A stretch of 6,505 nt of DNA from an uncultured Treponema sp. (lineage in GTDB: Bacteria > Spirochaetota > Spirochaetia > Treponematales > Treponemataceae): positions 1-6,505 of the forward strand of contig CALGGS010000247.1 in assembly GCA_937915735.1 (NCBI GenBank), given 5' to 3'. Under the pieces are notes generated by a model, which saw only the letters and a list, made by a program, of their open reading frames with translations, was not told where the DNA came from and ran no database searches. The position numbers and the translations under genes are program-made. Below, piece by piece: positions 5,296 through 6,505 of the stretch. Each line of letters begins with the position of its first letter. Position 1 is the first letter of the stretch.

Positions 5296-6198
5296 CTAAT
5301 AATAAAAATCTTCTTTCGGAAGCTCGCCGCCATATTGCTTGATGTCGACATTTGCGGTGGCCTCGACCTGATTTTTCGCTTCCTTTGCTCTCATAAATCT
5401 GATATTACACAAGGGGATTGCCTTTTCTGCAATTTTTTCGTTCGGTAAAATTTCGAGAGCAAGGGCTGCCTTGGAAACAGAAGGAACATCTTTACTGCAT
5501 TTAGCGCAAGACTCCTCGGCCTTTTTTAAGAAATCAGCGACTTCAGGCCCATAAGAGTCAGCCGTTTCTGCCTTTACAAAAAGCCCCGCCTGAGCATAGC
5601 CGTCAAAGCCAGTCGCCTTTTTGTACAATTCATTCAGCGAATATAAGGTGATTTTCGGATTTTTAAGCTTTGCCGCCGTCAATGCCGGTTCTGCCGTCAA
5701 AACGATTGCATTTTCGTCAGAAAGAAGAAGAGCCTGTGTCGCCTGCGCACTTCCGAGATAATTTACAGTCTTTGCCTTGAGCTTGTTTTTTTCGAGAGAG
5801 AAAAGAGCGACAGAAGCATTGATTGTGTTTTCGCCAAAAAGAGTGACTCCGGATTTTTTTATGTCCTTAAGCTTAAAGTCTTTTTTTTGAGAAGCAAAAT
5901 AAAGATTTCCCCAGGTCACGACCGCTGCCAGCTTGTAGGTAGATTTTCCCATTTTAAAAAGCTTTGCACCAGCATTAATCGGAGCGATGATAAAGTCTGC
6001 CTTTGCCCCCGCAAATTCTGCAGCAATTGCCTCCGCCGCGACATAAGTGTAATCTTCAGGATTTTCCTGTGCCAGGCTTGCAAGGGCAAGGGACGGAGCA
6101 CCAGCTGGAGATGAAACCTTAAACTTGTAAGACTCTTCTGCAAAAAGAGACGCTATTAAAAATATTGAAGTAATAAAAAGTGTAAGTGATTTTTTCAT
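5296..6198 (-). CDS. ABC transporter periplasmic substrate-binding protein, NitT/TauT (NMT1/SsuA-like) family
   Basis: Exported solute-binding protein expected to deliver its ligand to the permease encoded next. I start at ATG 6198 (300 residues): MKKSLTLFITSIFLIASLFA is a standard Sec signal peptide with probable cleavage before EES. A TTG at 6219 would add seven implausible residues. There is no lipobox Cys, so the protein should be free in the periplasm and not a lipoprotein. Features of the fold include SSPAGAPSLAL (29-39), DFIIAPINAGAKLF (68-81), GYAQAGLFV (200-208) and a C-terminal YGGELPKEDFYY (289-300) that resembles the GGxLPxxxFYY ending I recall in related binding proteins. C231 and C234 form a CxxC and C264 is a third Cys. 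No Shine-Dalgarno site or convincing promoter is visible upstream. The ligand is unknown; the family call is good, but specificity is not inferred. Confidence 0.82.
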   Translation of the reverse strand: MKKSLTLFITSIFLIASLFAEESYKFKVSSPAGAPSLALASLAQENPEDYTYVAAEAIAAEFAGAKADFIIAPINAGAKLFKMGKSTYKLAAVVTWGNLYFASQKKDFKLKDIKKSGVTLFGENTINASVALFSLEKNKLKAKTVNYLGSAQATQALLLSDENAIVLTAEPALTAAKLKNPKITLYSLNELYKKATGFDGYAQAGLFVKAETADSYGPEVADFLKKAEESCAKCSKDVPSVSKAALALEILPNEKIAEKAIPLCNIRFMRAKEAKNQVEATANVDIKQYGGELPKEDFYY

Positions 6199-6262
6199 AG
6201 TAAGACAAGAGTAACACAAAGTTTAAAAAATGGAAATGGAAAAATAAAGTTTTAGGCTTTAG

Positions 6263-6307
6263 AAAAAAATGTCATTGCCGGGCTAGAGCCGACAATGACA
6301 TTTTTTT
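6263..6307. terminator. Symmetric hairpin terminator between groES and the binding-protein gene, possibly bidirectional
   Basis: A seven-A run (6263-6269) plus TGTCATTG (6270-6277) pairs perfectly with CAATGACA (6293-6300) plus a seven-T run (6301-6307). GGC and GCC near 6281-6290 add pairs at the apex. Because the flanks are A7 and T7, a T run follows the hairpin in either direction. Read on the - strand it lies 34 bases after the groES stop and should end groES transcription. The TGTCATTGCCGG core resembles dispersed intergenic palindromes seen in many bacteria (from memory, not searched). Confidence 0.8.
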
Positions 6308-6309
6308 AC

Positions 6310-6331
6310 CCTTCGGTCACTCGAAATGACA
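6310..6331. repeat. Short repeat-like hairpin element after groES
   Basis: CCCTTCGGTCACTCGAAATGAC contains TTCG (6312-6315) and CGAA (6322-6325) around a 6-base loop. On the - strand it reads TGTCATTTCGAG...GAAGGG, a form that I recall as a widespread dispersed intergenic sequence. It sits directly beside the hairpin terminator, which also carries TGTCATT arms. The call rests on pattern memory and is tentative. Confidence 0.35.
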
Positions 6332-6341
6332 GGAAAACGAT

Positions 6342-6505
6342 TTACTCAACTACTGCGATGATGTCGCTGTTTTTTACGATGAGATAATCTTCGCCGTCCA
6401 TTTTTACCTGAACGCCTGAGTATTTGTCGTACATTACGCGGTCACCGACCTTTACGGTAATCGGGTCTTTTTCTGTTCCCGGACCTACGGCCTCGACTGT
6501 TGCGG
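6342..6505 (-). CDS. groES: Co-chaperonin GroES (Hsp10), C-terminal part
   Basis: The last 53 residues are present; the N-terminal part, with the first strands and most of the mobile loop, lies beyond the window edge. GroES forms the heptameric lid of the GroEL folding chamber in the cytosol. The visible sequence starts ATVEAVGPGT, the conserved AVGPG turn, then VKVGDRVMYDKYSG, VKMDGEDYLIVKNSDI and the ending IAVVE, all standard for the GroES barrel. The stop is TAA at 6342-6344. groEL does not follow: the next sequence is a hairpin terminator and then an ABC transporter gene. T. pallidum also has groES and groEL at separate loci (from memory). The upstream promoter, and any heat-shock control element such as CIRCE, would lie outside the window. 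Confidence 0.96.
   Translation of the reverse strand, partial: ATVEAVGPGTEKDPITVKVGDRVMYDKYSGVQVKMDGEDYLIVKNSDIIAVVE

Noticed and set aside
6199..6219. TTG start adding seven residues before the binding-protein signal peptide
   Set aside because: The extra residues (MCYSCLT) would spoil a clean Lys-Lys signal peptide that starts at ATG 6198.
6199..6262. Promoter for the binding-protein gene
   Set aside because: TAAACT and TATTTT could be -10 boxes, but neither has a reasonable -35 box at normal spacing, so no call was made.

Overview
The window looks like ordinary chromosomal DNA of a spirochaete close to Treponema. This rests on the protein sequences: a ParA that opens GKIFVFVNQKGGVGKTT, a phosphoglycerate kinase with a SHLGDP motif followed by an extra lysine-rich segment, a groES that is not followed by groEL, and a Treponema-like L28. 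The genus call comes from recognising these sequences, not from a database search. The DNA is moderately A+T rich with many A and T runs.

Layout from left to right. On the + strand lie parA (only the first base of its start codon is missing) and parB, which overlaps it by 8 bases, followed by a hairpin terminator. Next comes rpmB (ribosomal protein L28) with a textbook promoter, TTGACA-17-TATAAT, a perfect 7-bp inverted repeat just upstream of the -35 box, and a strong terminator. A 76-base imperfect palindrome separates rpmB from the convergent pgk gene on the - strand. pgk and nudC are divergent and share a 160-base promoter region. The nudC -10 box is so close to the ATG that its mRNA may be leaderless. 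The 3' end of nudC overlaps by 48 bases the 3' end of an ABC permease gene on the - strand. That permease gene follows a gene for a secreted substrate-binding protein; the two are in the same frame, separated by tandem stop codons. The window ends with the C-terminal part of groES on the - strand, followed by a symmetric hairpin terminator that may act in both directions.

Functionally this is a set of housekeeping units: chromosome segregation (ParAB), translation (L28), glycolysis (Pgk), NAD(H) and NAD-RNA turnover (NudC), protein folding (GroES), and a two-gene NitT/TauT-like uptake cassette that lacks its ATPase gene here. I see no phage, insertion sequence, CRISPR, tRNA, rRNA or defence system, and nothing that convincingly forms a new multigene system. 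The points worth a second look are small: the Arg-to-Asp change in the Pgk substrate loop, the operator-like palindrome before rpmB, possible leaderless nudC, the tandem-stop junction in the ABC cassette, and two intergenic palindromes that look like dispersed repeats. No gene-free stretch exceeds 300 bases.
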